Assembly: GCF_001512295.1 (NCBI RefSeq)
Contig: NZ_LNUP01000014.1
Span: forward strand, 149,857 to 213,856
Length of the DNA: 64,000 bases
Reading direction: 5' to 3'
Source of the DNA: Pseudomonas sp. EpS/L25
GTDB taxonomy: Bacteria > Pseudomonadota > Gammaproteobacteria > Pseudomonadales > Pseudomonadaceae
Shown: positions 17,716 to 27,689 of the stretch, piece by piece
Layout: every line of letters starts with the position of its first letter
How positions within the stretch are numbered: position 1 is the first letter of the stretch
The notes under the pieces: model-generated
Database searches by the model: none
What the model was told of the DNA's origin: nothing
What the model saw: only the letters and a program-made list of their open reading frames with translations
Translations under genes and position numbers: made by a program

Positions 17716-18762
17716 ATGACGCTTCGCCTGAAATTCGCTTTCGCGCCTCTCGTCCTGCTGTTCAGCCTCGGTAACGCATCGGCCGCACCCGCCGATACCC
17801 GGGACTTCCCCACCGACCTGGTCGGCCTGAATTTTTCCGGCGCCGGCTTCGCCCCCCACGTCCTGCCGGGCAAGCCAGGGACCAACTACTTCTTTCCCGA
17901 TGCCGGCCACTACCGGCGCTGGGCGGCCAAGGGTATCCGGGTCATCCGCTTCCCGGTCATATGGGAGCGCCTGCAACCTCGTCTCGGCGCGGACCTCGAT
18001 CCGACCTACGCCAAGCTGATCGACCAGACGCTGGACAACGCCAAGCGCTACCGCATGCGCGTGGTGCTCGATCTGCACAACTACATGAGATACCGCGGCC
18101 AGGTCATCGGCAGCCCGGCCGTGCCCTACGAGGCCTATGCCGACGTGCTCCGCCGCCTCGCCCAGCGCTGGCACCAACATCCGGCGCTGGTCGCCTACGA
18201 CATCATGAACGAGCCCCATGACGCGGTTGAGCAGTGGCCGATCGCGGCCCAGCACGGCATCGACGCGGTACGTCAGGTGGATCGTTCCCGACCGATCCTG
18301 GTCGAGGGGAATGGCTGGTCCAGCAGCTACCTCTGGCCGCGCTACAACGCCAAGCTGCTCGAGCTCAAGGATCCGGCGGACAACCTGATCTATTCCGCTC
18401 ACGTCTATTTCGATAACGACGGTGGCGGCAAGTACCTCAAGAAGGACATGACCGACTTCGATCCGGACGTTGGAATCCGTCGCGTCGAGCCCTTCATCAC
18501 CTGGCTCAAGCAGCATGGCAAGCGTGGCCATATCGGTGAGTTCGGCGTACCGGACAACGACCCGCGCTGGCTGGCGGCGATGGATCGCCTGCTGGCGCGC
18601 CTGCGCCAGGAATGCATCCCGGCGATGTACTGGGCGGCCGGTCCCAACTGGGGCAACTACACGCTGGCCATCGAGCCGGTGAACGGCAAGCCGCGCCCGC
18701 AATGGGCTGTGCTGCAGAAGTACGTCAAGCCGTCCGACTGCCGGACGCTGGGACCACGCTGA
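17716..18762 (+). CDS. Secreted glycoside hydrolase family 5 protein
   Basis: A 348-aa exported cellulase-like enzyme. Signal peptide MTLRLKFAFAPLVLLFSLGN ending ASAAPA (about residue 24). The GH5 acid/base is E166 in YDIMNEPHDA and the nucleophile is E275 in GHIGEFGVPDN. VIRFPVIWERLQP and VVLDLHNYMRYRG are the usual beta-strand 3 and 4 segments with the conserved Arg and His. It acts on a beta-glucan or related polymer, either plant-derived or the cell's own exopolysaccharide; which one cannot be told. The start at 17716 gives the clean signal peptide. Confidence 0.9.
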   Translation: MTLRLKFAFAPLVLLFSLGNASAAPADTRDFPTDLVGLNFSGAGFAPHVLPGKPGTNYFFPDAGHYRRWAAKGIRVIRFPVIWERLQPRLGADLDPTYAKLIDQTLDNAKRYRMRVVLDLHNYMRYRGQVIGSPAVPYEAYADVLRRLAQRWHQHPALVAYDIMNEPHDAVEQWPIAAQHGIDAVRQVDRSRPILVEGNGWSSSYLWPRYNAKLLELKDPADNLIYSAHVYFDNDGGGKYLKKDMTDFDPDVGIRRVEPFITWLKQHGKRGHIGEFGVPDNDPRWLAAMDRLLARLRQECIPAMYWAAGPNWGNYTLAIEPVNGKPRPQWAVLQKYVKPSDCRTLGPR

Positions 18763-18767
18763 GCGAA

Positions 18768-18800
18768 GCGCCGCCCGGCAAGCCAGGCGGCGTCTTCTTG
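18768..18800 (+). terminator. Terminator after the GH5 gene
   Basis: Stem GCCGCC-C-GGC-AA-GCC-A-GGCGGC, 6-7 bases beyond the stop codon, followed by the T-rich run TCTTCTTG. The rest of the 303-base gap to the acyltransferase is gene-free and lower in GC. Confidence 0.7.
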
Positions 18801-19065
18801 CGGTTGTGCGACAACCTATCCGAAAATCGGTGACTGCAATCACAAAAAAGCCTGGCCACGGAGGGCCTAGCAAGAACTCGTGGGCTTTTGGCGATCAAAG
18901 TGTAACAGCAAGTAATAGTTCGACTATTGGAAGCCACTTGCGATGCACAAGAGCCAGGATGCCATGTCACCCCTCGTTCACCTTCCCGAGCCGCTATCCC
19001 TATCGCCCTAGGGCTGGCACTGCCACTCGCTGCCCTCCTTCATCGTGTACCCACAGGGAAGTTCC

Positions 19066-20241
19066 ATGGAAAGATTCGTCGCGCTGGATAGCTTTCGCGG
19101 CCTGCTGGCCGTAGCGGTGGTCCTGTTCCACACCTACGTCGCCCAGGCCGCCTCGGAAAACCCGCTGATCGCCAACGCCTATTTGTTCGTCGAGTTTTTC
19201 TTCGTACTCAGCGGTTTCGTACTGATGCACACCTACGAAACCCGCCTGCGCTCCCCGAACGACTACCGCGACTTCGCCATCGGTCGCTCGGCACGCATCC
19301 TGCCGCTGCATCTGGCCATGCTCGCGCTCTATGTGCTGCTCGAGACCGGCCGCCTGTTGGCCGAGCGACTGGGTATCACCTTCAACGATCCGGCCTTCAG
19401 CGGTGCCACCGGTCCCGAACAGTTCCTGCCCAACCTGCTGTTGCTGCAGTCCTGGCTGGGTGAAGCCATCACCGGCTCGTTCAACTATCCGTCCTGGAGC
19501 ATCAGCATCGAGTACTACCTCTACCTGGTCTTCGGCCTGCTGGTCCTCAAAGGCCAGGGTCACCACCGCCAATGGTTCCTGGTGATCGCCCTGCTGGCCT
19601 TCCTGCAGCTGCTGTTTCCCGTGCTGCCGTTGAAGACCGAGATCTTCCGTGGGCTGTCGTGCTTCTTCGGCGGCGCCTGCACCTATCGCCTTTACGTCTG
19701 GATCAAGACCCGGCAGCCGGAGCAGTTCGGTGGCACCCTGCTGGAGGTAGCCTGCCTGATCGCCGCCACCGCGGTGATGACCTCGGATCTGCCGGTAGCC
19801 AAGAAAGGGGTGCTGGCCAGCCTGGTGTTCTGCTTCACCATCCTGACCTTCGCCTTCGAGCGTGGGCTGATTTCCAGCGTGCTGCACCATGGCGTTTTCG
19901 TCCGCCTGGGCGTGCTCTCCTACTCGATCTATCTGGGCCACGCCGCGGTGATCTTCGTGTTCAAGAGCGCCGTCATCGTGCTGGGCAAGCTGCTGCACCA
20001 GGACTTCACGGTAGTGGCCCCCTCCCACGACGTCCCGGTGCCCTTCATGATCCGCTACATCGCCACCGGCAGTCCGCTGCTGGACAACTTGCTGGTGCTA
20101 CTGGAGCTCGCCACGGTGCTCGCTCTGGCCTGCCTGACCCACAGGTACATCGAGATACCCGGCATGGCCCTGGGCAAGCGCCTGGTACGCCAGCGACGCA
20201 CACCGCCGCTGTGCGAAGGCAAGATCCAGCCCCAGCCCTAG
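19066..20241 (+). CDS. Acyltransferase 3 family membrane protein
   Basis: A 391-aa integral membrane protein of the OafA/YrhL family, which transfers acyl groups (often acetyl) to surface sugars. It starts MERFVALDSFRGLLAVAVVL with the conserved active-site histidine in LFHTYV, and has about ten helices, including FVEFFFVLSGFVLMHTY with the family SGF motif and YPSWSISIEYYLYLVFG. The start at 19066 suits the family; the frame is open 7 codons earlier. The upstream gap is AT-richer than average. Its TAG stop lies in the left inverted end of a small mobile element. Confidence 0.9.
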   Translation: MERFVALDSFRGLLAVAVVLFHTYVAQAASENPLIANAYLFVEFFFVLSGFVLMHTYETRLRSPNDYRDFAIGRSARILPLHLAMLALYVLLETGRLLAERLGITFNDPAFSGATGPEQFLPNLLLLQSWLGEAITGSFNYPSWSISIEYYLYLVFGLLVLKGQGHHRQWFLVIALLAFLQLLFPVLPLKTEIFRGLSCFFGGACTYRLYVWIKTRQPEQFGGTLLEVACLIAATAVMTSDLPVAKKGVLASLVFCFTILTFAFERGLISSVLHHGVFVRLGVLSYSIYLGHAAVIFVFKSAVIVLGKLLHQDFTVVAPSHDVPVPFMIRYIATGSPLLDNLLVLLELATVLALACLTHRYIEIPGMALGKRLVRQRRTPPLCEGKIQPQP

Positions 20242-20580
20242 TGTGATTTTTCAGCAGTTATCTAGGGTCTGTACGAAAAATGCCTGCGCTCGGTGATGCT
20301 TCGTTGAAAAAGGCATTCGGAATGCTCATTTACCACTCGTAAACTCCGCTTCCTCAGCCTTTTTCGCCTCGCCTAACCTTCGCTCGGCGACTTTTCGTAC
20401 AGAACCTACACAATCTTGGCGGCGCTTTTTTGGCCGCAGCGGCGGACCGTCCTGGCGACCTTCCCACGCCTCGGCATAGCCCTGCTATGGCTCGTCAAGG
20501 CGCCTGGCCCGGTCGGAACGCCGAACCGCCCAAAAATCATTCGCCAATTCTTGCGCGAACGTCTGAAACACCACACTAGG
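20237..20580. mobile_element. Small inverted-repeat element D with CTAG ends, interrupted by element B
   Basis: The outer ends are CTAGTGTGATTTTTCAG (from 20238) and, inverted, CTAGTGTGGTGTTTCAG (ending 20579); 15 of 17 bases agree. CTAG at both ends would fit a 4-base target duplication. Without the inner element B it is about 195 bp and has no gene. It fills the gap between two convergent genes, and both stop codons (TAG at 20239 and TAG read from 20578) lie in its ends. Confidence 0.65.
20263..20408. repeat. MITE-like element B with IS5-type ends (146 bp)
   Basis: Near copy of the element at 10851-10994. Ends GGGTCTGTACGAAAAA and CTTTTCGTACAGAACC are each flanked by TA. Its hairpin arms 20306-20314 (GAAAAAGGC) and 20357-20365 (GCCTTTTTC) pair perfectly but differ from those of element A, while the enclosed loop is the same. 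It lies inside element D, so it arrived later. Confidence 0.8.
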
Positions 20581-22210
20581 CGAGCGCTCGCGCCACCAGT
20601 TCAGCCGTGGGTACACCCGGCGGTAGCGCACCATAGACCCGACCGGAGCCATCCTGCAGCCGGGTGGCGATGAAGGCCTCGGCGACCTGGGCATCGCCTT
20701 CCAGCAACAGCCGAGCCTGCAGCGCCAAGGCCAGGTCCTCGCAGAGCCGGCGCGCGGCCTCGCCAGGCGGCGTACCGGCGAGCGCCTGCCCCAGACGGGC
20801 CACCCGCGCCTCCAGCCGCGCGTCGCCGCTGCCGGCGAGCAGGCCGAGCACCGTCTCGCGCAACCCGGATTCGCGCTCCAGGGCGCGCAGGACGTCCAGG
20901 CACTGGACGTTACCCGAGCCTTCCCAGATGGAATTCACCGGGGCCTCGCGATACAGGCGTGGCAGGTTGCCGTCCTCGATGTAGCCGGCACCGCCCAGGC
21001 ACTCGGCCGCCTCGTTGATGAAGGCCGGGGCGCGCTTGCAGACCCAGAACTTGCCCACCGCGGTGAACAGCCGCAGCAGCTGGCGCTCGCGCGCGTCCGC
21101 CGGCCGCTCCAGGGCCTGGGCCAGGCGCAGGGCGAGCACCAGGGCGGCCTCGCTCTCCAGCGCCAGATCGGCCAGCACGGCGGTCATCAGCGGCTGCACC
21201 ACCAGTGGCCGGCCACCCACCTGGCGATGGCGGCAGTGGTGCACCGCCTGCGCCAGCGCCTGGCGCATCAGGGAGGCGGAGCCCAGCAGGCAGTCGAAGC
21301 GGGTCAGGGCCACCATCTGCAACAGGGTGGCGATACCCCGGCCTTCCTCACCCACTTGCCAGGCCAGGGCGCCACGGAATTCGATCTCGCAAGAGGCATT
21401 GGCACGGTTGCCGAGCTTGTCCTTGAGGCGCTGGATGTGGAAGGAGTTCTTGCTGCCGTCGGGGCGGATACGCGGCAGCAGCAGGCACGTCAGGCCTCCT
21501 TCGGTCTGCGCCAGGGTCAGCCAGCCGTCGCTCATGGGGGCCGAGCAGAACCACTTGTGGCCGAGCAACTCGTAGGCCCGCCCCTCGGCCATGTCGCCCA
21601 GGTAGCGGCCCTGGGTGGTGGTGGCACGCAGGTCGGTGCCACCCTGCTTCTCAGTCATGGCCATGCCCAGCAGGGCGCCGTCCTTCTGGGCCACCGGCAG
21701 CTCGCGCGGGTCGTAGGTTCGTGCCAGTACCTTGGGCAGCCAGAGCGCCGCCAGAGCCGGCGCCTGGCGCAGGGCGGCGACGCTGGCGTAGGTCATGGTC
21801 AGCGGGCAACTGCTGCCGGCTTCGGCCTGGTTGTGCAAATACATGTGCCCGGCACGCACCACCTGGGCACCGGGCCGCGGGTCGCTCCAGGGCGCGCTGG
21901 GAATACCGGCGTTCACCGCCGCATCCAGCAACCCGTGCCAGGCGGGATGGAACTCCACCCGATCGAGCCGCCGACCATAGCGGTCATGGCTGTGGAATTC
22001 CGGCGCCTGGCGATTGGCCTGGACGCCCAGCGCCAGCAACGGTCCGCCCGCCATGACGCCATAGGCCTCCAGTTGCGCCGCGCCCCAGGCGCCACCGTAG
22101 CGCTCGATACCGGCGATCAGCGCCGGGTCGCTCCGATAGAGAGAAGTACCTTCGAACGGCGGCGGCTGGTTGAACACCTCGTGGGTTTCGGCGGATTCGG
22201 ACCAGAGCAT
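20576..22210 (-). CDS. aidB: AidB-like acyl-CoA dehydrogenase family protein
   Basis: A 544-aa flavoprotein of the AidB branch of acyl-CoA dehydrogenases, linked in E. coli to the adaptive response to alkylation damage. It follows E. coli AidB closely, as recalled: [73 protein letters not shown] and [19 protein letters not shown]. The start at 22210 has GGGGAA six bases upstream. The stop lies in the right end of mobile element D, so the last codons may have been altered. An ordinary fatty-acid role cannot be excluded. Confidence 0.9.
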   Translation of the reverse strand: MLWSESAETHEVFNQPPPFEGTSLYRSDPALIAGIERYGGAWGAAQLEAYGVMAGGPLLALGVQANRQAPEFHSHDRYGRRLDRVEFHPAWHGLLDAAVNAGIPSAPWSDPRPGAQVVRAGHMYLHNQAEAGSSCPLTMTYASVAALRQAPALAALWLPKVLARTYDPRELPVAQKDGALLGMAMTEKQGGTDLRATTTQGRYLGDMAEGRAYELLGHKWFCSAPMSDGWLTLAQTEGGLTCLLLPRIRPDGSKNSFHIQRLKDKLGNRANASCEIEFRGALAWQVGEEGRGIATLLQMVALTRFDCLLGSASLMRQALAQAVHHCRHRQVGGRPLVVQPLMTAVLADLALESEAALVLALRLAQALERPADARERQLLRLFTAVGKFWVCKRAPAFINEAAECLGGAGYIEDGNLPRLYREAPVNSIWEGSGNVQCLDVLRALERESGLRETVLGLLAGSGDARLEARVARLGQALAGTPPGEAARRLCEDLALALQARLLLEGDAQVAEAFIATRLQDGSGRVYGALPPGVPTAELVARALA

Positions 22211-22241
22211 GACGAGTTCCCCGAAGATGGCTGTCCCTTCA

Positions 22242-22271
22242 TTCAAGCACGGCCTGCGGCCCTGCTATACT
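22242..22271 (+). promoter_or_regulatory. Probable prfC promoter
   Basis: Extended -10 TG-C-TATACT (22263-22271) with a weak -35 TTCAAG (22242-22247) 18 bases away, 37 bases before the prfC start. It lies between prfC and the divergent aidB. Confidence 0.5.
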
Positions 22272-22307
22272 TCGCCCCCACTTTTTTCTCCACGCCCAGG
22301 TTCATCC

Positions 22308-23891
<1,584 letters not shown>

Positions 23892-23949
23892 GCGACAAGA
23901 CCCGACGGATGCGTCCTGCACCGGTCGGGCCCCCTCCTCCAGGGTCGGA

Positions 23950-25533
23950 TCAACCGTGGCCGGGTAACTCGGCCGCGGTTTCCAACTCCACCACGTTGAG
24001 CTCCAGCTCCGCCCGCTCGGTCCACTGGCCGTCCAGCTCGGTGCGTACCGCGACGCCCAGTTCCTTGAAGTCGGCCACCTGCTTGACCAGGTTACCCGGG
24101 CCGCCCACCAGTTGGCCGCAGGCCTTGCGATAGGCTTCGCCGGCCTTGTCCAGGCTCTTGCCGATGCCGTCCATGCTGCCGAGGAAGGTGCGCAACTTGT
24201 CGTAGACCTTGGCCGCGCGTTCGGCCAATTCCGCCGTGTGGCGATTCTGGTCTTCGAAGCGCCAGAGCTGACGGACGATGTTGAGGCTGGTCAGCAGCGT
24301 GGTCGGGGTGGCCACCAGCACATTCTGCTCGATGGCTCGCTGGAACAGGCTCTCATCGGCCTTGAGCGCCTCGACGAAGGCCGATTCGATGGGAATGAAC
24401 AGGAAGACCATCTCCGGCGAATTCAGCCCCGGCAGGCTGAAATATTCGCGGTCGGCCAGTTCGCGGATACGCTCGCCCACGGCGCGCACGTGCTCGCCCA
24501 GGGCCAGGCGGCGTTCGCCTTCGTCCTCGCTGTTGACGTAGCGGGTATAGGCGTTGAGCGACACCTTGGCGTCCACCACCAGATGCTTTTTCTGCGGCAG
24601 ATGGACCAGCACGTCCGGTCGCCGCCGGCCGGTCTCGGTGGTGAAGCTGCGTTCGCGGACGAAGTCGCGTCCTTCGCGCAGGCCGGAGCGCTCCAGCACG
24701 TTCTCCAGGATGAGTTCGCCCCAGTTACCCTGGGCCTTCTTCTGGCCGCGCAGGGCGGTGGCCAGGTCATGGGCCTCCTGGGTAATCTGGCGATTGAGCT
24801 CCTTGAGGTCGAGCAACTGCTGGCCGAGGGCGGCCTGCTGCTGGACGTCCTTGTGGTGGATGTCCTCGACCTTGGCGCGAAAGCCTTCGATCTGCTCGCG
24901 GAACGGCCGCAGCAGCGCATCCAGGGATTGCTGGCTGTGCTGGGCGAAGGCCTGCCCCTTGGCGTCGAAGATGCGCCCGGCCAGTTGTTCGAATTCCAGC
25001 TTGAGTTGCTCGCGGCTCTCGCGCAGCAGCTGGTGTTGCGCCTGGAAGTGCTCTTCCTTCTGCGCCAGGGTGGTCTTGAGGGTGGCGTGCTCTTCGGCCA
25101 GGCGTGCATGGCGCTCCTGCACCTCGGCGTGCAGTTGCTGCTCGCGGTGCTGGCGCTCGCGGAGTTCGGCGAGTTGCTCCTGGATGCCCTGCAATTGGGC
25201 CCGGGTGGCTTCGGCCAGGGCGTGCTGTTCAGCCGCCTGCAGCTGGGCCTGACGGGCCTGCTGGCGCAGTTCGGCTTCCAGTTCCCGGTTGGCTTCCAGC
25301 TGGCGCTGCAGGGCGGCGGTGCGTTCGCGCTCGGCGCCCAGCTCCACCACCTGACGACCGTTGGCCAATTCGGCGCGTTGCAGGTCGTCACGCAGCATGT
25401 CGTAGCGCTCGGCGGCGCTGTCGAGTTGCTGTTGCAGATAGCGCTGGCGTCCGGTCAGCCAGACGGCCGAACCGGCCCAGCCGGCCAGCAGCAACAGCGG
25501 AAGCACAAGGGAAACGAAAGGCAGGGAAGTCAT
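23950..25533 (-). CDS. rmuC: DNA recombination protein RmuC
   Basis: A 527-aa protein with an N-terminal membrane segment (FVSLVLPLLLLAGWAGSAVW), a long coiled coil rich in Gln, Glu, Ala and Arg to about residue 230, and the RmuC nuclease-like domain with GNWGELILENVLERSGLREG, RRPDVLVHLPQKKHLVVDAK and VFLFIPIESAFVEAL. Loss of RmuC raises inversion of short inverted repeats in E. coli. It is convergent with prfC; an imperfect GC stem near 23898-23930 separates them but has no proper T-tract. Confidence 0.93.
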   Translation of the reverse strand: MTSLPFVSLVLPLLLLAGWAGSAVWLTGRQRYLQQQLDSAAERYDMLRDDLQRAELANGRQVVELGAERERTAALQRQLEANRELEAELRQQARQAQLQAAEQHALAEATRAQLQGIQEQLAELRERQHREQQLHAEVQERHARLAEEHATLKTTLAQKEEHFQAQHQLLRESREQLKLEFEQLAGRIFDAKGQAFAQHSQQSLDALLRPFREQIEGFRAKVEDIHHKDVQQQAALGQQLLDLKELNRQITQEAHDLATALRGQKKAQGNWGELILENVLERSGLREGRDFVRERSFTTETGRRRPDVLVHLPQKKHLVVDAKVSLNAYTRYVNSEDEGERRLALGEHVRAVGERIRELADREYFSLPGLNSPEMVFLFIPIESAFVEALKADESLFQRAIEQNVLVATPTTLLTSLNIVRQLWRFEDQNRHTAELAERAAKVYDKLRTFLGSMDGIGKSLDKAGEAYRKACGQLVGGPGNLVKQVADFKELGVAVRTELDGQWTERAELELNVVELETAAELPGHG

Positions 25534-25607
25534 GGCGCTCTCATCACGGACGGCTCCCCCTCACCTTAGGCAGGCCAGGCGGGAGCGTCCAGCATTTATC
25601 TGTACAT

Positions 25608-27689
25608 TTACACAGTGTTTCGCAAATCCAGGTCCAGCCCGCTGACACGGCGGACCCGACGGGCCACGGCCTCGGCGAAGATGCCGCCCCGAGCCTCGAT
25701 GAGAGTGAAGTCATCGCGTGCCCGGGTGATGCCGGTGTAGACCAGCTCCTTGGTCAGGACCGGGCTTAGCTGCTCGGGCAGCAGCAGCGCGGTATGGGCG
25801 AACTCCGAGCCCTGGGACTTGTGCACGGTCATGGCGAACACCGTCTCCACCGCCGCCAGGCGGCTGGGCAGGACGAATCTCAGTCCGCCGCTGCCATCCC
25901 CCCGGGGAAAGGCGACCCGCAGCACCTTGCGTCCGGGCTGGGTAGCATCGGGCAGGCAGAGGGTGATGCCGATGTCGCCGTTCATCAGGCCCAGGCTGTA
26001 GTCGTTGCGCGTCACCAGCACCGGGCGTCCCTCGTACCAGCCATGCTCGCCCGACAGCAGGCCGGCCGCCAGCAGGGCGCTGGCGATGCGCAGGTTGAGG
26101 CCTTCCACGCCCCAGGGACCCTTGCGCACGGCACAGAGCAGTTGGAAGTCGTCGAAGGCCGCCAGCACCTGGCCGGCCCAGAGGGTCCAGGCCGGATCCT
26201 CCAGTGCGGTGTCGGCCTGGGGCCGTGCCTGCCGCAAAACCTCCAGATAGTGGCGATAACCACGGGCACGCCCGCGGCCCTCCAGCACCAGGCGTTCCAA
26301 GGCGCGATCCTCCGGCCCCTTGAGCAGCACCCGATGCAGGTCGGCGTAGCCGCCGTCGACCAGCACCTGCTGAGCGCCCTGGCCGTCCTGGGCATTGACC
26401 CGGCGGGCCAGCTGGCCGATGCCGCTGCCGGCGCCGAAGCGCCGCGAGCGCCTGAGCATCACCACCTGCTGCGCCAGGGCGTCGGCTTGATCATCACCAA
26501 CGGCCAGGGTGGTGGCCGCCAGTGACTGGCCACTCACGGCTTCCAGCCAGGCACGGGTGGCGGGGCTGTAGCGCCCGGCCTCGGCATCGCGACAGAGATC
26601 GCCCAGCACCGCACCCGCCTCGACCGAGGCCAACTGGTCCTTGTCGCCGAGCAGGATGAGTCGCGCCCTCGGCGGCAAGGCCGCCAGCAGACTGGCCATC
26701 ATCTCCAGGTCGATCATCGAGGCCTCGTCCACCACCAGTACGTCCAGCGGCAAGGGATGTCCGCGGTGATGGCGGAAGTGGCGGGTATTGGGCCGGCTGC
26801 CCAGCAGCCGGTGGACCGTGGTCACCCCGGTGGGAATGTGCCGACGCAGCTCTTCGTCCACCGGCAGGCGACTGACCTGGCCGCCGATGGATTCGGTAAG
26901 GCGCGCGGCCGCCTTGCCGGTGGGCGCGGCCAGACGGATGCGCAAGGGCCGTCCGGCCGCCACCGCGGGCGCCTGGAGCAGCGCCAGCAGCCGCACCACG
27001 GTGGTGGTCTTGCCGGTGCCAGGTCCGCCGGTGACGATACTGAAAGCGCCGCGTACCGCCAGGGCGCAGGCCAGTTTCTGCCAGTCGGGTTCGCCGTCGG
27101 CCGCGGCATCCGGTGGAAACAACCGGTCGAGACGCTCGGCGAGATCCACCGGCAGGGGCTCCCTTGTGGCCAGCCGCTGGCGCAGGCTGGCGGCCACCTC
27201 GCGCTCGTAGTTCCAATAGCGGCGCAGGTAGAGACGCTCACCGCCCAGCACCAGGGGCCGTTCCGGCGCGCTGCCGTCGCCATCGACCAGGGCGCTGGCC
27301 CGTAGCGCCTGGCGCCAGGCGTCCAGGCTATAGCCCTGGAGCAGTTGCGACGGCAGCAGCGAGCTGCGCGCCTCGTCGCCCTCGGGGGGCAGCGACAGCG
27401 CCGCGTCCGGATTGCGCAGGGTGGCGGCCAGATCCAGGCAGACATGGCCATGGCCGAGCTGGTGACTGGTCAGGGCCGCGGCCAACAGCACCGCCGACTC
27501 GCCCTGGGGTTCGAGTTCACCGAGAAAGCTGGTGAAGGCCCGGTCGACCTGGCGCAGCCAGCCGCGCTGCACCCAGAGTTCCAGCAGGCGAAAGAGGTCC
27601 TCACGCTGGCTGAGAGGCGCAAGTGGACGCTCCTCAACCAGAGACGCCAGGCGCAGCAGCCGTTCGGTGGCAGGGCTGAAGTCAGACAT
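25608..27689 (-). CDS. recD: Exodeoxyribonuclease V subunit RecD
   Basis: The 5'-3' helicase subunit of RecBCD, 693 aa. Walker A GGPGTGKTTTVVRLLALL (about 221-238), DEASMIDLEMMASLLAAL (motif II) and MTVHKSQGSEFAHTALLL (motif V) are present. The start at 27689 overlaps the recB stop by 8 bases, indicating coupled translation; the in-frame ATG at 27695 and the upstream codon at 27704 are alternatives. Last gene of recC-recB-recD. Confidence 0.95.
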   Translation of the reverse strand: MSDFSPATERLLRLASLVEERPLAPLSQREDLFRLLELWVQRGWLRQVDRAFTSFLGELEPQGESAVLLAAALTSHQLGHGHVCLDLAATLRNPDAALSLPPEGDEARSSLLPSQLLQGYSLDAWRQALRASALVDGDGSAPERPLVLGGERLYLRRYWNYEREVAASLRQRLATREPLPVDLAERLDRLFPPDAAADGEPDWQKLACALAVRGAFSIVTGGPGTGKTTTVVRLLALLQAPAVAAGRPLRIRLAAPTGKAAARLTESIGGQVSRLPVDEELRRHIPTGVTTVHRLLGSRPNTRHFRHHRGHPLPLDVLVVDEASMIDLEMMASLLAALPPRARLILLGDKDQLASVEAGAVLGDLCRDAEAGRYSPATRAWLEAVSGQSLAATTLAVGDDQADALAQQVVMLRRSRRFGAGSGIGQLARRVNAQDGQGAQQVLVDGGYADLHRVLLKGPEDRALERLVLEGRGRARGYRHYLEVLRQARPQADTALEDPAWTLWAGQVLAAFDDFQLLCAVRKGPWGVEGLNLRIASALLAAGLLSGEHGWYEGRPVLVTRNDYSLGLMNGDIGITLCLPDATQPGRKVLRVAFPRGDGSGGLRFVLPSRLAAVETVFAMTVHKSQGSEFAHTALLLPEQLSPVLTKELVYTGITRARDDFTLIEARGGIFAEAVARRVRRVSGLDLDLRNTV

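Noticed and set aside
18914-18928. Palindrome AATAGT-TCG-ACTATT upstream of the acyltransferase
   Set aside because: Could be an operator, but one short palindrome in an AT-rich gap with no matching regulator gene is not enough.
23898-23930. Terminator between prfC and rmuC
   Set aside because: CCCGAC and GTCGGG can pair, but the loop is long and there is no T-tract in either direction.
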